Assembly: GCA_034401135.1 (NCBI GenBank) | Contig: JAWZSP010000002.1 | Span: forward strand, 2,604,001 to 2,668,000 | Direction of reading: 5' to 3' | Length of the DNA stretch: 64,000 nt | DNA from: Volutella citrinella | Taxonomy: Eukaryota > Ascomycota > Sordariomycetes > Hypocreales > Nectriaceae | Shown here: one piece after another, positions 47,165 to 58,788 of the stretch | How positions within the stretch are numbered: position 1 is the stretch's first letter | How the letters are laid out: each line of letters opens with the position of its first letter | Notes under the pieces: model-generated | The model's input: only the letters and a program-made list of their open reading frames with translations | Databases searched by the model: none | Told to the model about the DNA's origin: nothing | Position numbers and translations under genes: made by a program

Positions 47165-48258
47165 TTAGAATGGCGACTTTGCATCGCCCAGTCTTGACCA
47201 CTCCATGGCCCATCGCTGCTGTTCCTTTTTGGATTCTTCATTCGTGGCCTCTACCTCCCTTTCCAGCGCCATCTCGGAGAGGTGCTGGAACAGCTCCGGT
47301 TTCCCATGGATGGCAGCACTGAAGAGATACTTCTCGGCTTGTTTCCCGTCAACCGTTCGCAACATTGGGCCAAGCTCAAAGTCCACTACCTCGGAGTCTG
47401 TTTGCGACAGCGGTTCCAGGGCTTCGCTTGCTTCCTTGTGCTTATTCAGCTTGATGTATGCCTTGCTCAGGCACACATGGCACTTTGACTTCCATTCAAA
47501 GTCTGCAACACCTGACTCCAGTGCGCGCTGCAGTGTCCTGACACATGGCACGTAGTTGCCTTGTCGGTACTGGAATTCTCCCTGTAGGGTCAAGACATTG
47601 GGATCTGTGCCTTCGGAAACGAGCTGCTTGAACCGGTTCTCGACCCGGCTCAACTGCGACGCTTTGCCCCAGGAGCCCGACCCGATCAGCTGCCTGGCCA
47701 GAGACAGGGTTGCAGCTCGATTGCCTATTTCTGAAGCCGATGCCCACATTGCAACGGAAAATGCATTTGCAGTCTTCGTAGGGATATGGGCCATTATGCA
47801 AGCAACTTCATGCAGCGTGTCGGCCGTCACGGCGTGTTCTAGGATGGCTCGTCAATAACCCAACACCGTGCACAGATATTGGGCGACCGTCACCAACCTC
47901 CAGCTAGCCTCACATTCCAGGGAGAGGACCCTTTCTTGATCGCTTCTGCGAATCGCACCGCTATTTGATGGTACTCGGCTGGCGTTAGGCTGGTGAATGA
48001 GCTTTTGTTCGCTCCGACGGCCCCAGCGAAAACCTCCGGCGTGATCAAGTCAAGGCTGTAGACTTCGGAAAGAGAGGGGGGAGGCCTGGGGGCGCGAGGC
48101 TTTGCATATGAGCGACGTTGGCCAAACCTGTGAGTTGGAGTGTAGCTTGTGTTGGTGGATGAAATTGAAGCGCCTCGATGAGGGAAAGTAATTGTCCGTC
48201 GCGGGCTGGCACGCAGCAGCCGCTGGCAACCCTGAAATGCCCTTGATGTCCCAGACAT
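47165..48258 (-). CDS. Probable mitochondrial TPR/Sel1-like helical-repeat protein
   Basis: Two exons, 48258-47898 and 47847-47165, give 347 aa. The 50-nt intron (GTTGGT donor, GACGAG acceptor) joins VRLAG-AILEHAV in frame. The first ~45 residues are Arg/Ser/Thr rich with almost no acids (RAFQGCQRLLRASPRRTITF), a good mitochondrial presequence. From about residue 120 the protein reads as stacked helices of the TPR/Sel1 kind, for example LSLARQLIGSGSWGKASQL, then NVLTLQGEFQYRQGNYVPCV, then KCHVCLSKAYIKLNKHKEAS. No catalytic residue is evident, so a scaffolding role in mitochondria is an inference. It is divergent from the UTP16-like gene with 431 bp between start codons. Confidence 0.82.
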
Positions 48259-48689
48259 ATTTCTGTTGCTGAATGATTGACGACGGCAATTCAATTGAGG
48301 ATTGGGCTGAGTGCCTGCCTGCTTCAACTGAGCTCAGGACGGGACTGGATGAGTGAGGTTGCGTGAGTTGAAATGTGGCACCAGCCACACGGAGCAGCCA
48401 CAACGGCAACGGCCAATGAGGGGTCTGGGCTCACGACCAACTGCGAATACAATTTTTTTCAACAAGGCGCCGGCTGTATTCTGCACAGCCAAATTCATCG
48501 TTTTCTTGAAGCCACGCCATTGCACCCCCTGCAGCGAGTCGCAATTCCTGGATATTCATCTAGCTGTCGACTTACTGATTTAATTCTGCGATTTCTAAGA
48601 AAGACTGCTTTACTGCAACGGGTGATAACTAGGACTGCCGTGCTTGGCCCAGGAACGTATCTCATCAATTCACCAGAACAACCGCCAGC
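48259..48689. promoter_or_regulatory. Bidirectional promoter region
   Basis: The 431 bp between divergent start codons serve both the mitochondrial helical-repeat gene and the UTP16-like gene. No individual factor site was assigned. Confidence 0.65.
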
Positions 48690-49624
48690 ATGGCCCCTCT
48701 GACACGAAAGAGAAAGTCCGATTTGGGGCTGTCGGAGGATTCACTTCTTGTGGCATCACCCGAGGATTCAAAACGGCAAAAGAAGCTACCAGTGAGGGCG
48801 AAGGATGGCGATGCTCCCGAGTCCGAGGCGTCAACCTCAGCCCCTGCGTCGGGAAACCTGAAGGTTTTCGGGGACGATGATGACCTAGATGTCCCAGCTC
48901 CCGCTCCTGTGGAAACTACGAAGACAGTGGCTCGGGATGAGGAGCAGGAAGAAGATGAGGACAGCGACGATGAGGCTCCCGAGGCAGTGTCCTCATCAAA
49001 GGTTGCCGCGGATTTGAAGAAGTCGTCACAGGCCGCTCAAAAGGCTGCCCAAGAGTGAGTTTCAGCTTTTTTTTCACCTGCATACGTAGGATTCATGGAG
49101 GCACTCTACTAACGGTTCTCGAAAGGAATAACGCCGCACAGAAGCGCAAGCGTCAGCAACGAGATGCTCTCTTCAAGCAGCAAGCTGACGAGCGCAAGAA
49201 GGCTGAGGAGGAGGAAGCAGCTCAGGCCGTGCTAGTCAATGCATCTACCCAAGAGGATGAGGATGCTCAAGGCACCCTCGACCGGCAACCCCGGCGCACA
49301 CACAAGCCTGCTGTGCCGAACCTGCTTCCCGCCGAGTTTCTCAACGACTCGTCGAGCGAGGACGAAGCGGATGACGACATGGCAAGTGCGGTCGTGCGAC
49401 CGAAGAAGCGAAGGATTGGAGGTGTGGAACGCAAGCTCGCGCGTGAGACCCGAGGACCGAAGGACGAGATCGTCGGTTCAACCCTGTATAGGGTGACCAA
49501 GAAGGAGGACGAGAGGATGGCGCCAAAGGCGCGCAAGTACGCAAAGAGCACCAAGCAGCTGCTCCTGAAGAGAGGCCGGGAAGCAGTCAAGCCACGATCG
49601 GGGGGCTTTTTTGTCAAGAAGTAA
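48690..49624 (+). CDS. U3 snoRNP-associated protein, UTP16/BUD21 type
   Basis: Two exons, 48690-49054 and 49126-49624, give 287 aa. The 71-nt intron (GTGAGT...CTACTAAC...AAAG) joins AAQE-NNAAQKRK in frame. In yeast Bud21/Utp16 is part of the small-subunit processome, which acts with U3 snoRNA in 18S rRNA maturation in the nucleolus. The N-terminal half is acidic and Ser rich (EEQEEDEDSDDEAPE). It is followed by a basic helical stretch (RKRQQRDALFKQQADERKKA), and the C-terminal family block RETRGPKDEIVGSTLYRVTK plus KYAKSTKQLLLKRGR. The alternation of acidic and basic low-complexity segments is normal for processome factors. The ATG at 48690 is the first in frame (MAPLTRKRKSD). Confidence 0.9.
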
Positions 49625-52600
49625 CGCCACTGATGATTTGGATCTTGTACGGACTCTTGGCTCCGCGTAACGAACACAGCAAGCCCTCTGCTGAGCACTG
49701 GACTACAACACATTCGGATAGACTGGCGGGTTCTTGGTACATGCATAGAAATGGAGCTTTCGCGTTAAGCTAGTTTGCAAATTGTTGAGGAGTTTCCTCC
49801 TCTCTTCTCAACCGAAGACACGGCCGGTGAAGATAGCTTTTGCTTGGATCCGACAACATCAATAGTGAGTGTGCCCGGTGGGGCCGTGCATGATGTTTTC
49901 AAAGCCACTTGGATCGTGGTGCATTGGTCATTTTCATAACTGGGCGCCTGCTGATACAAGACACGCATGCCTGCATACAGCGTTGCAGTGGGGGTATCTG
50001 TCGTAGACTCACCTTCGCTATACTTGCGGATTGATTGTGACGCCTCGAGACCTGTTGCATTGGGGGTTTATGGAGATACACCAGCAAGGCGCTTACGCCG
50101 CCATTGACTATCCTACCCTACCCTACAAGACGTATCCCAGTTGAGTTTGTGCAGCTCTGGTGCTCCCTCCAGGCCAGAGACCATTGAGTATACCCTCCGA
50201 GAATAATGGCAGCTTGCGCAATCGGGACGGGCAGACCCCAGCCAGACTGCGTTACAAACCATACGCATTGCATGTACGTAGTCTGGGTTGAAACATCTCC
50301 GCAGGCGGGTACTGCTCCCATATGTGCCCAGACCTTCGGTTGCGTGATCGTTGGACTCTCCCCAGCTTGTGGCTGGCCCTCTCGGCCGCCGGCCCAGCTT
50401 TCATTAAAAGGCCCATCTCCCAGGGCTCATCCGCACCCAATTGCAAGGTACTTCTGCGAGCAACCCAGGCCCAAGGTGGAGAGGGTAAGGGACTCAGGGA
50501 CCATCTCGGCTACGCTACCGTCGCTACGCGTGCAGACGGGCCCTCTTCAATTTGTCGGGGGCAACCCAGTTGACAAGACCGAGGCTAAGACCACATGGAG
50601 GTCAAGGTGGTGTTGTGCTGTCAAGATCCCAGAATGGCTTGATTAGCGGCGGAGGATCTGGGCCTGACCGAGACGGCGCTTCTTTTTGGGGAGAGGGTTT
50701 CACGCTGTTTTCTCTTGGGCTTCCAAGGTATCAGCCATGTCACCGACGCCGGACTCGGGACTCAGACTGCCTCACGGTGAAGGTGAAGGGTGCGCTCGCC
50801 GGCAATCGGGGCTGCCCATTCGCACCCGCAACAAGTGGCTGCCCCGAGCTTTGCTGAAGCAGAGATTCCCCGCGCGCAATTTTGCGCATCGGCCACTGGT
50901 GCTGCACGCTCTTGTCGTGGCGGCAGCCTTTGATCGGGGCCGGTCAAGATTCCCTCTGCTCCTGCAACCGCCCTGGTCCTGGTCGTCTGCACCACGATCA
51001 TCACAACCGCCGCTTCACCTTTGAGAGTGGAGCCGGTCAGGGGAAGTGGATGAAACACGCAGAACAAAGCGAATGCTCTAATTGCGGTAGGAGACCCGAC
51101 CGGATGACAGTGACAGATGGACGTTTGACACCTGAGTCGGCCTTGCTCGAATACAATTCCCGACCAGTGGCGGATGTGGAAAATGACACGCCGTCGGAGC
51201 TCGGATGGCCAAGGCAAGTCGTATAACCCCCGGTTGATAGCATATTACAGCACGTAAAGCCTTCACTTCGCGGCTCCGCGCCAATTCCGTTATCATCTGG
51301 TCCTGGTGGGATGGCAGTGAGAGGTCACGCCCGCACCCTGGATTGCGGCGGGCATAATTGATCTTGATGCATGTTGTCGTTGGCGGCGTCTACGAAGGCG
51401 GTTAGTATGTCCCTGGGCGTTTGATAGGCCAGATGGATGGGCCCAGATGCGATGCTTCGAAATTCAAGCCCCTGGCCCTGCTCACGTGTTTGCTGGGGGA
51501 GGGATATTCATGCCGTTTGTGTGAGGCGAAGTGAGGTGAGCTGTAGGGAGTAATTACACGCCATCACTCCACTGCCCAGAGGCAGACGGCTTTTCAGCCT
51601 TCGACGGAGCTGAATGCTTCATTGGCACACATCAACATGGGCAACTACATGCAATGACTCGCCAAATCGATGTGAAGGTGGATGGCGAGAGGCTATTGGC
51701 GCCAACAGGTCAGCCAAGGAGCCGCAGCCACCGACATTGTGCGTCTCGGAGCCCCCAGGCTAGTGGCTTCTGGAAAATCCTTGCGGAGGTGATCACTGAT
51801 GTCTGTCTCCCCCCTCCAGCCACGTGGGAGCAACGTGACAGGCAGCGCAGGCACAGTCGAGACAAGTCGTCTGGCAGACTGCGGCAGGTGGCCCAGTGGC
51901 CCCAAGGACCCCTCCGCCTAATAATTAGTGCACTGTCCAGCTTGGGTCCGTGTGAGGGCGGCGTCGCACGCCAAATCAGAAGTTTGTGCAAGCGACCGAG
52001 GCCAACATCGGCATCTTTGGAGCGGAAAGCTGAGTGGCAGGCACTCTAGATGCGCCACGGGCTGGCATTGCGGTCGCGGCGGCTGTTCTAGTTGTTCTCG
52101 CACCTGTTTTGGAATCTTGGGATTCGTCCAGGGTGGGGAGAGATGGCGGGAAAAAGCAAGTCTGCGAGTCGATCTGCGGGGAGATTTATTATAGCGAGCG
52201 ACTACCTGCCGAGCTACGTGATAGTCTCTAACGTACCTTCCTGCAGCCAACATCAGACTCCCAGCCTCACGCTACAGTGGCTACGCGCACTCACCAGACG
52301 GTCAAAGCGGCATACAGATCGTACCTTGCACAGCAAAAGCAAAAACGCAAAGTCCTTCAGTCATCCGCATCGGTGTGGGAAGCGCCATGATCTACGTACC
52401 CGGGCCACACGCAAGCTCAAAGCCGCGTCGATGCTGCCAGCCGCTGGGCCCCAGTATACGCCACGACGAGCATCCTGGGCCATCGATAAGCCGACTCGTC
52501 AATCAGCTGCGAGCCTGCGAAGCACTAGGTGGCTGGCGTGCGCAAGACCTGCAGGAAACGTCCGTGCTGGAGCTCAGGTCGCCGGCCGCTCCAGCAAAAG

Positions 52601-55600
52601 GCTCGTGAATGGCGCGTGGCGTCTCTGCTTCTCGAAGCGCCCGCCGAACAGGCATTGGAACGTGCTAGTCGGGTGCCACTGTGGCCATGATGATGCTTGT
52701 GACAGGTGCCGCCAAGGAGGAAACAAGCTGGCCGCGCGTGAAGTTGAAAGTTCAGAGTTCACCATTTGGGATTTCGGCGAACCGCAACGACACTCGACCA
52801 TACCGGACGGTGCGGGAGGCGTCATGCGACCGACCCAGCGGAGCAATCAATCCTTAGGCCCATCCTCCCGCGCTCGGACGCACCATATCCAGCCATCCAC
52901 CCACCAGTTCAACTCTTCCCCAGTTCCTGGAATCGCTGAGCCCGGGGCCCAAAGCGCGCCTCGTTGACAGTCGAAGTCTGCCGGTGCCGAAATCGAAGGA
53001 GTCGCCCCTGGCGTACACAGACTGTCTTACCTGCGCTCCCGGTAGCAGTAGTCATATGCATGTGTGTGACGACCCTGCGGCGACTCGCCAGGTGCTGTGG
53101 GCTTCCTGCTGTGCTGCTGCGCCGCATATACATTGATTACTGGTTGGTGTGACGCATGCGAGCAGCCCGGGTTCGTGTAGCCCATCACGACAATCACGTT
53201 GGACGCCAGAGCGAGGCGGATAGCAAACTTTGATCATTTTGGCGGTCTGTCCTCTGTGCGGCACAGCTGAAGCTGAACCTGTCCTTGTGGCTGCCGTCCA
53301 GACAGAAACGTCGTCTCGCAATTGCCGAGAATAGCGACTGTGACATCAGCTGTTGGTTGTACCTATTATTCACCCACACACCATCTCCTTATGTTCAACA
53401 TGGGCGACGGGCCCCCCTTGGTCTCGTTTTGGGGCTGTCAGCACCTCTCTCCACAGAACATTCGCTCGAACATGCACAAGCCGGCAGCGAGAACCAGCCT
53501 AGGGCCGTACATTAGGCCGCCCGTCCAGCTGCACGCCCAGCACCACCCCGCCCATGCGGCCATGCCGTTGCCCTTTAAGAAGCTGCAGAGCCAAAAAGGT
53601 GTAGGCAATGGGCGGCAGAATGCGCCTGTGTAGCCCAACATGGCCAAGCTCAATGCGCATTCCTGTCACCCAAATGCGGGGTCTCTCAATTCGGGGAGAA
53701 AACGGGCTGCCGTTGATCGACACCGCAGACTGCCAACAGGAGATATGTGCTGCCCACTGCCGTCGAGTAAAATTGTTTACTCGGAGGGCCCACGAGGTGA
53801 TTCCGGGTGCATATGGGCTATAACAGTTACTGGGAGAATGATATCACCGTTAGCCCCTGGCCTACGTCTAATTGGGGTACAGGGTGGCAAGATTGACACC
53901 CATTCATTTATAGCTAATAAGTCCCGGGGAACGAATATCCACCCACCTTAATACCGCATGGGAGATGGGAGGCGACCTCCTAAAAAAAAAGAGAGATAAC
54001 TAAAAACTCCCCAAGTAATTGTGGCGTTTAGAGCGAGGAAGGGGGGCCTTATTGCACTTGAGCCAGTCGTCTGAAAACCAGCCGGCAGACCGGAACAAAT
54101 TGTATCCCAGGAGACGAGGGTACACACGCGGTCAGACGGCGTTCATGTTTCCATGATCCGGGAAGGAACAACTCAGGGACAGCGGCAGGACGGTGGTGCA
54201 TCTCCCTTGGCCGAGCTATCCCCCTTCAAGGTTTTCAAGGCTGTCAAGTCTGGCATCATTCGCTCGGGCCCCTGGAACCCATCCCTCCCCCATCCTAGAT
54301 ACCACGACGATGCCACGGCACGCGGAAAACGCTCCAGGCCCCTGCTCCGGCCCTGGTCATGGTGCTCCACCGTCGCTTTGCCCATTGAAGCTCTCGCCAC
54401 GCTAGGGTCGCAGGAAACCACCGACAGGGTGACCACGCACTTGCCGGGCCAACCTCGTCCAGACCCTCTCTCGCATGCCTGCGTAACGATGATCGCGTTG
54501 GACTGTGGGCACTGCTAGACAGGGAGCCGGCCAGAAACAGGCCGGCGTGAGCATCATCACCGGAGTACGGAGGATTGTGATATCGCAGCTGTGTTAAGAC
54601 TGCGTCCTTGCAAGCCCGTTTCAGGAGTGCAAATTCTTGGCGGATATTTCAAAACACAGACAGTCTTTGCCTCGGGACAGGAAAATGCTACTTCCTCCAC
54701 TTCAGGATCCTAGCAGCCGAGGGTCGCTACCCGGATGCCATCCGTCAGCCGGCGTGCCCTCCGCGAACACCTCCACATCTGACTTCATCAAGCAAGTAAG
54801 TAATAAATTAATTGATTGAGGTACCAAGGTACTGTCTGTATGTGTATGCTGCTGGTTGGAAGTGCAGTACTTCTCCGGGCACACGCATGCTGTGAGCCGC
54901 CGGCATGTAAGACATTTCAACATCTTCACATGCGCACCGGCACAAATCCTACCGAATTCTCATCCTTCGACTTTTACCATTTCGTCTCGAGCACGGCCTT
55001 GAAAGCTCGGGGCATTGGTGGCGATTGTTGACCGGCGCACTGAGCAGCCTTGCTCTCGGCCGATGCTGGAATACTTCTTGGGTCGTCTCAGTTAAAGCGT
55101 TGCCAGGAGGAGGCTTATCTGTTTCAGAGAGGATCCAAGTTCGGCGTAGTGGTAAATGCTTGGTAGCAAGAGTTGGGTATCCCCCCACAAAAGGCACCGA
55201 CGCACCGTCCGTCCACGGTTCACCCTTGACACGCCGTTACATTACCCGCTCGTTCGCCATCTCTGCTCGAGCCGCTCTCTGCCTGCGACACGTTGACCTT
55301 ATGACGGTGCATCTCCGAGTATATCGGACGAGACAGACCACGAGTTTTCACTAAAGGAATATCTGGGACGTCTGGGCGCAGGTTTTCATCCTGCACCACG
55401 GTACTTCGACTAGCCGGCAGGGGGTTGTAGACGAACCTGAGGGGCCACCACATATTGAGAGTCGGCAGTGGTATGCAGCTTCCTAGCGTTGGTCTTCAGG
55501 AGCCGCCCAGTGAGGCTCCCGATCTTGCAGATGGTCTCGGCTCCTTCAGGATCCGTTGGACCACTCTCAAAGTTCGGTTTCCCATTGCTGCAGCGATATA

Positions 55601-58600
55601 ATAAGTAGTAAAGCAATTAGGCAAGAACTTCTGGTGTCGCCCGACGATGGAATAGGTTTCAAACTGTCACATCCTATAGATACTGCATGTATGCAACGCT
55701 GACTGTTTCCTTGCAGAATCTCATGCAGATCGCTCTTCAGCTTCAGATGTACGTAGTATGTACCACAGTACCAAGAAGCGACTCGACCTCATCCGTGCAA
55801 ACCAGACCCAAACGTCTGGCGATGAGCCGTGGCACCCGTGATTGGCGAGCGAGCATTTCTGCAGCTCAATGGCTGGCCAGCTGCTGGCTATCTCAGTAGA
55901 GAGTGGGCGAACAGCACTGGTTGGAGCACTGAGCTCTAGGAGCCACACGTCGTTTTCGGCATCATGTTGCCCCATGTGAACGTATCACGGAGAAGAGCTG
56001 GAATGTGAGCACCCTGAGTGATGGCGCAGCAGATGTTCGCTGGCCCTCTTTGAAAATCCAGTGCCCATCCTTATTAGCACAGCCTGCTGGGCGAGGTGGT
56101 GAGACCGGTGGCGAGTCATGGCAAGGACAAGGCACCGGCGATGAAGGTCGGGGCCCATTGATCGGCCACTCGTTGCAATATTGTCGTGATATAACACACG
56201 GAGTAGTCTGTCATTTATTGTTGCCATCGCCTATTCGTACAAAGCAAGAAAAGGATGTGCTCCTGGCGTCTACAACGGGCGGCCGTTGTTAGCGGCGCGT
56301 TTTCCGAAACATCGTCGTCTCCTGGGCGTATGGGCTTGCCAGGATGCTCGGTTACGCGAGGCGAGAGATGGCAACCAGGCCGATCTGCCCTGCTGGACCA
56401 CAGCGTGCTACCTCATAGCACATACGTCGTTCATCTGAATTCTGGCGATATTACTGCAGCAGTAGGCACCGGGCACCGGCAGCGGGTCTGTTCGTTTCGG
56501 ATGAGCCCTCCACTTTGACGCCTGGCGGTGATGGAGAGCCGCTCCCAGATTCGCCATGCTCGTGAGTCGCAAAGTCACGCCCCTGAAAAAGCTGGAGGCA
56601 AACTTCGATGGGCCCTTGCGCGGGACAGTGTCTGAGCGAGCCATGGAAGGATCCACAAGATGGCCCGTCTGGCCGATGGCGCTTGGACGCATTGACAGAG
56701 ATGTGGGCATTTCTGCTCCTTCCGGATGGACGACAAGGCTTATTACCAGGGGTATCCCAAGCAATCAGGCACAATGACCGTCTGCACGCAGGCCATCTAA
56801 GCGGATGCATCCATAAGTGCGAAGCACGCCTAATCAGCAGGATCTTGCCCTCCCCCGCAGAGCGCGCTGGCAGAACAGCTCGAGCGGTGGCTTCGCATTC
56901 ATTCACTGGCGCGGGCGGCTTGCTGAGCTTGTCACAGACTCACTCACACACCTCACTCCATCCGTCCCGCGGCGTTGCTCGCTGAGCACAGTCACCGTTG
57001 CGGCATTGGCAGCTGGTATTTGCCACTCTGTCCTGGTGGTGGCCAAGCGTCTACTACTACAAGGTGCTCTTTCCGCATCGCCAAGCTATGGGCATTTCCT
57101 GGCAATGTCTAGTTGGCGCCATCACGCACCACGACTAATGTTCCAGGTTGTGGCCACTGTACTAAGGATGAGGCTTCGTCGAACAAGCAAGTACTGTACT
57201 AGTCTTTCGCAAGGCGTCGCGGAAGAGGAGGCTGGCTCGCCTCCTGTGCACTTTGCGTAGCGTTGCGACTCTACTACAGCACGCTACACAGGATGGGTTG
57301 GGAGGGAGGCCGCGGGCCGCCCTTGTGTTGTGAGGTGAGCCGGGCTCATGGCCATGGAGAAACTGCCCACCTTATTCCATGCTACCACTACGAGTAGTAG
57401 CACAGTCTAAGCGGGTAGGCTACTGCTGCTTTGGGTGCCCCTGGAGTACCAATGGAAGTCATCGTGGATAGAGATCCCCTTAGCAGTAGTGCTGCGGCGT
57501 CGGCCGGGGTGTGTCGGGGCGCACCAAGCCCCACCCATGCCCTGGACCGCTGCACTGCTAGCGACGGGGGTGTGGCATGGCCCCGGCTGGCCAGGGGGTT
57601 CCACCCCGGCAGCCACTACGACGCCATGTGTGCGAGGGGCCAGCCAAGCCTACCCGCCAGACCAGGCCTTCGTCCTGGGACCTAACAGAGGCACCCAGGC
57701 TCCAGCACCCAGCCAAAGCGCACCCAGGCTAAAGCACCAACGTCCGGGTTGTGCCTAGGATGGAGACCCGGTCGTACGGTGCAAATGAATTCAAGAGGGA
57801 CGAACAATTAAAACTCCTCCGGGCCCGCTTAGCACGCCTGGCCTGGCCTTGCCCTCCCGGACCAAGACGACGTCCGTCGCTGCTGGCTACTAGTACGGGT
57901 AGTACGCTCTGCATATTAATTGCCTACAGCTCCTTTCCTCCTTAACACCCCCCCTCGTCGCCCATCCCCTCCCCAAATACATCTCGGCGCTCACTCTCTC
58001 GCCAACCCACACCACCTTCCTTCCATAGACCTCCCGTCTCCTTCTCACCTCTCGCACCCGCCCATACACGCACAAAACGCCCCAAACAGATAATCGACGC
58101 GGCAAGGAGAGCACCTGCATACGAACTAGACAGCGACCCGCCCCAAGTCGACGGCATTTCTTCATCGGACGAAACCGTTAGCAAAAAAAGCAACGACATC
58201 GCCTGACAACTGCCGCTGTGACACGATTTTGGCCGCCGGTGGAGATACAGCACCCAGCTGCGACCACTGTCACTTCTCAGACGTGAGTGTGGCCTACAGA
58301 AGTTGACCTGTCTGCATTGTGCTAAAAAGCAAAAGCATCGGAGTCTGGCGCAAAAGGCAAACATACTGCGCCTTTCTTTCATCCTTGCCGCCCCTCAGGC
58401 GTTGGCCCGTCCTGTTCATAATCCTGGGCTTCTTCTCTACGCCGTGCAATAGACCTTTCTCCCTCTCCGGCGGCTTCTCATTGACGGCTGCAAATTACTA
58501 TTGGCTGCCCAGCTCCGGACCACCAACAAGGACGACCCGAGTCGCATCGCATCGCATCGCATCGCGTCGCATCGCTTCCACATCACGCCCGGCCCATTTT

Positions 58601-58788
58601 CCTTCTGCGCCTCTCGCGGCACTGTCCTGGGTCGCCAACCAGATCCCACAACGCAGATAGGATCTCGACTCAACCCCAGCCCGCGATCTCGCTTGCCATG
58701 CACGGCCATCCTCCGACAATTGCACTCTGATTTCTCCACCACCATCACAAGCTTGCCTTGTGGTAGTCCTTGAAATTTTGGTTCTTAA
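49625..58788. other. Largest gene-poor interval, about 9 kb
   Basis: No gene could be modelled with confidence. Near the left end, on the minus strand, an open terminal segment (49970-49765) behind two short intron-like gaps may be a small gene. The longest open frame (52092-52967, +) is low complexity in composition and has no domain. The right ~800 bp are CT-rich and probably hold the leader of the Far1-like gene, including a TCGCA-type repeat. No rRNA, tRNA or transposon protein was recognised. Confidence 0.4.
58542..58576 (+). repeat. Imperfect (TCGCA)n repeat in the leader region of the Far1-like gene
   Basis: About seven pentanucleotide units, one altered (TCGCG), 213 bp before the start codon. 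Confidence 0.8.

Noticed and set aside
52092..52967. 291-codon open frame on the + strand in the 9 kb interval
   Set aside because: Composition is Ser/Arg/Pro rich with no domain, no convincing start or splice context, and competing frames of similar length overlap it.
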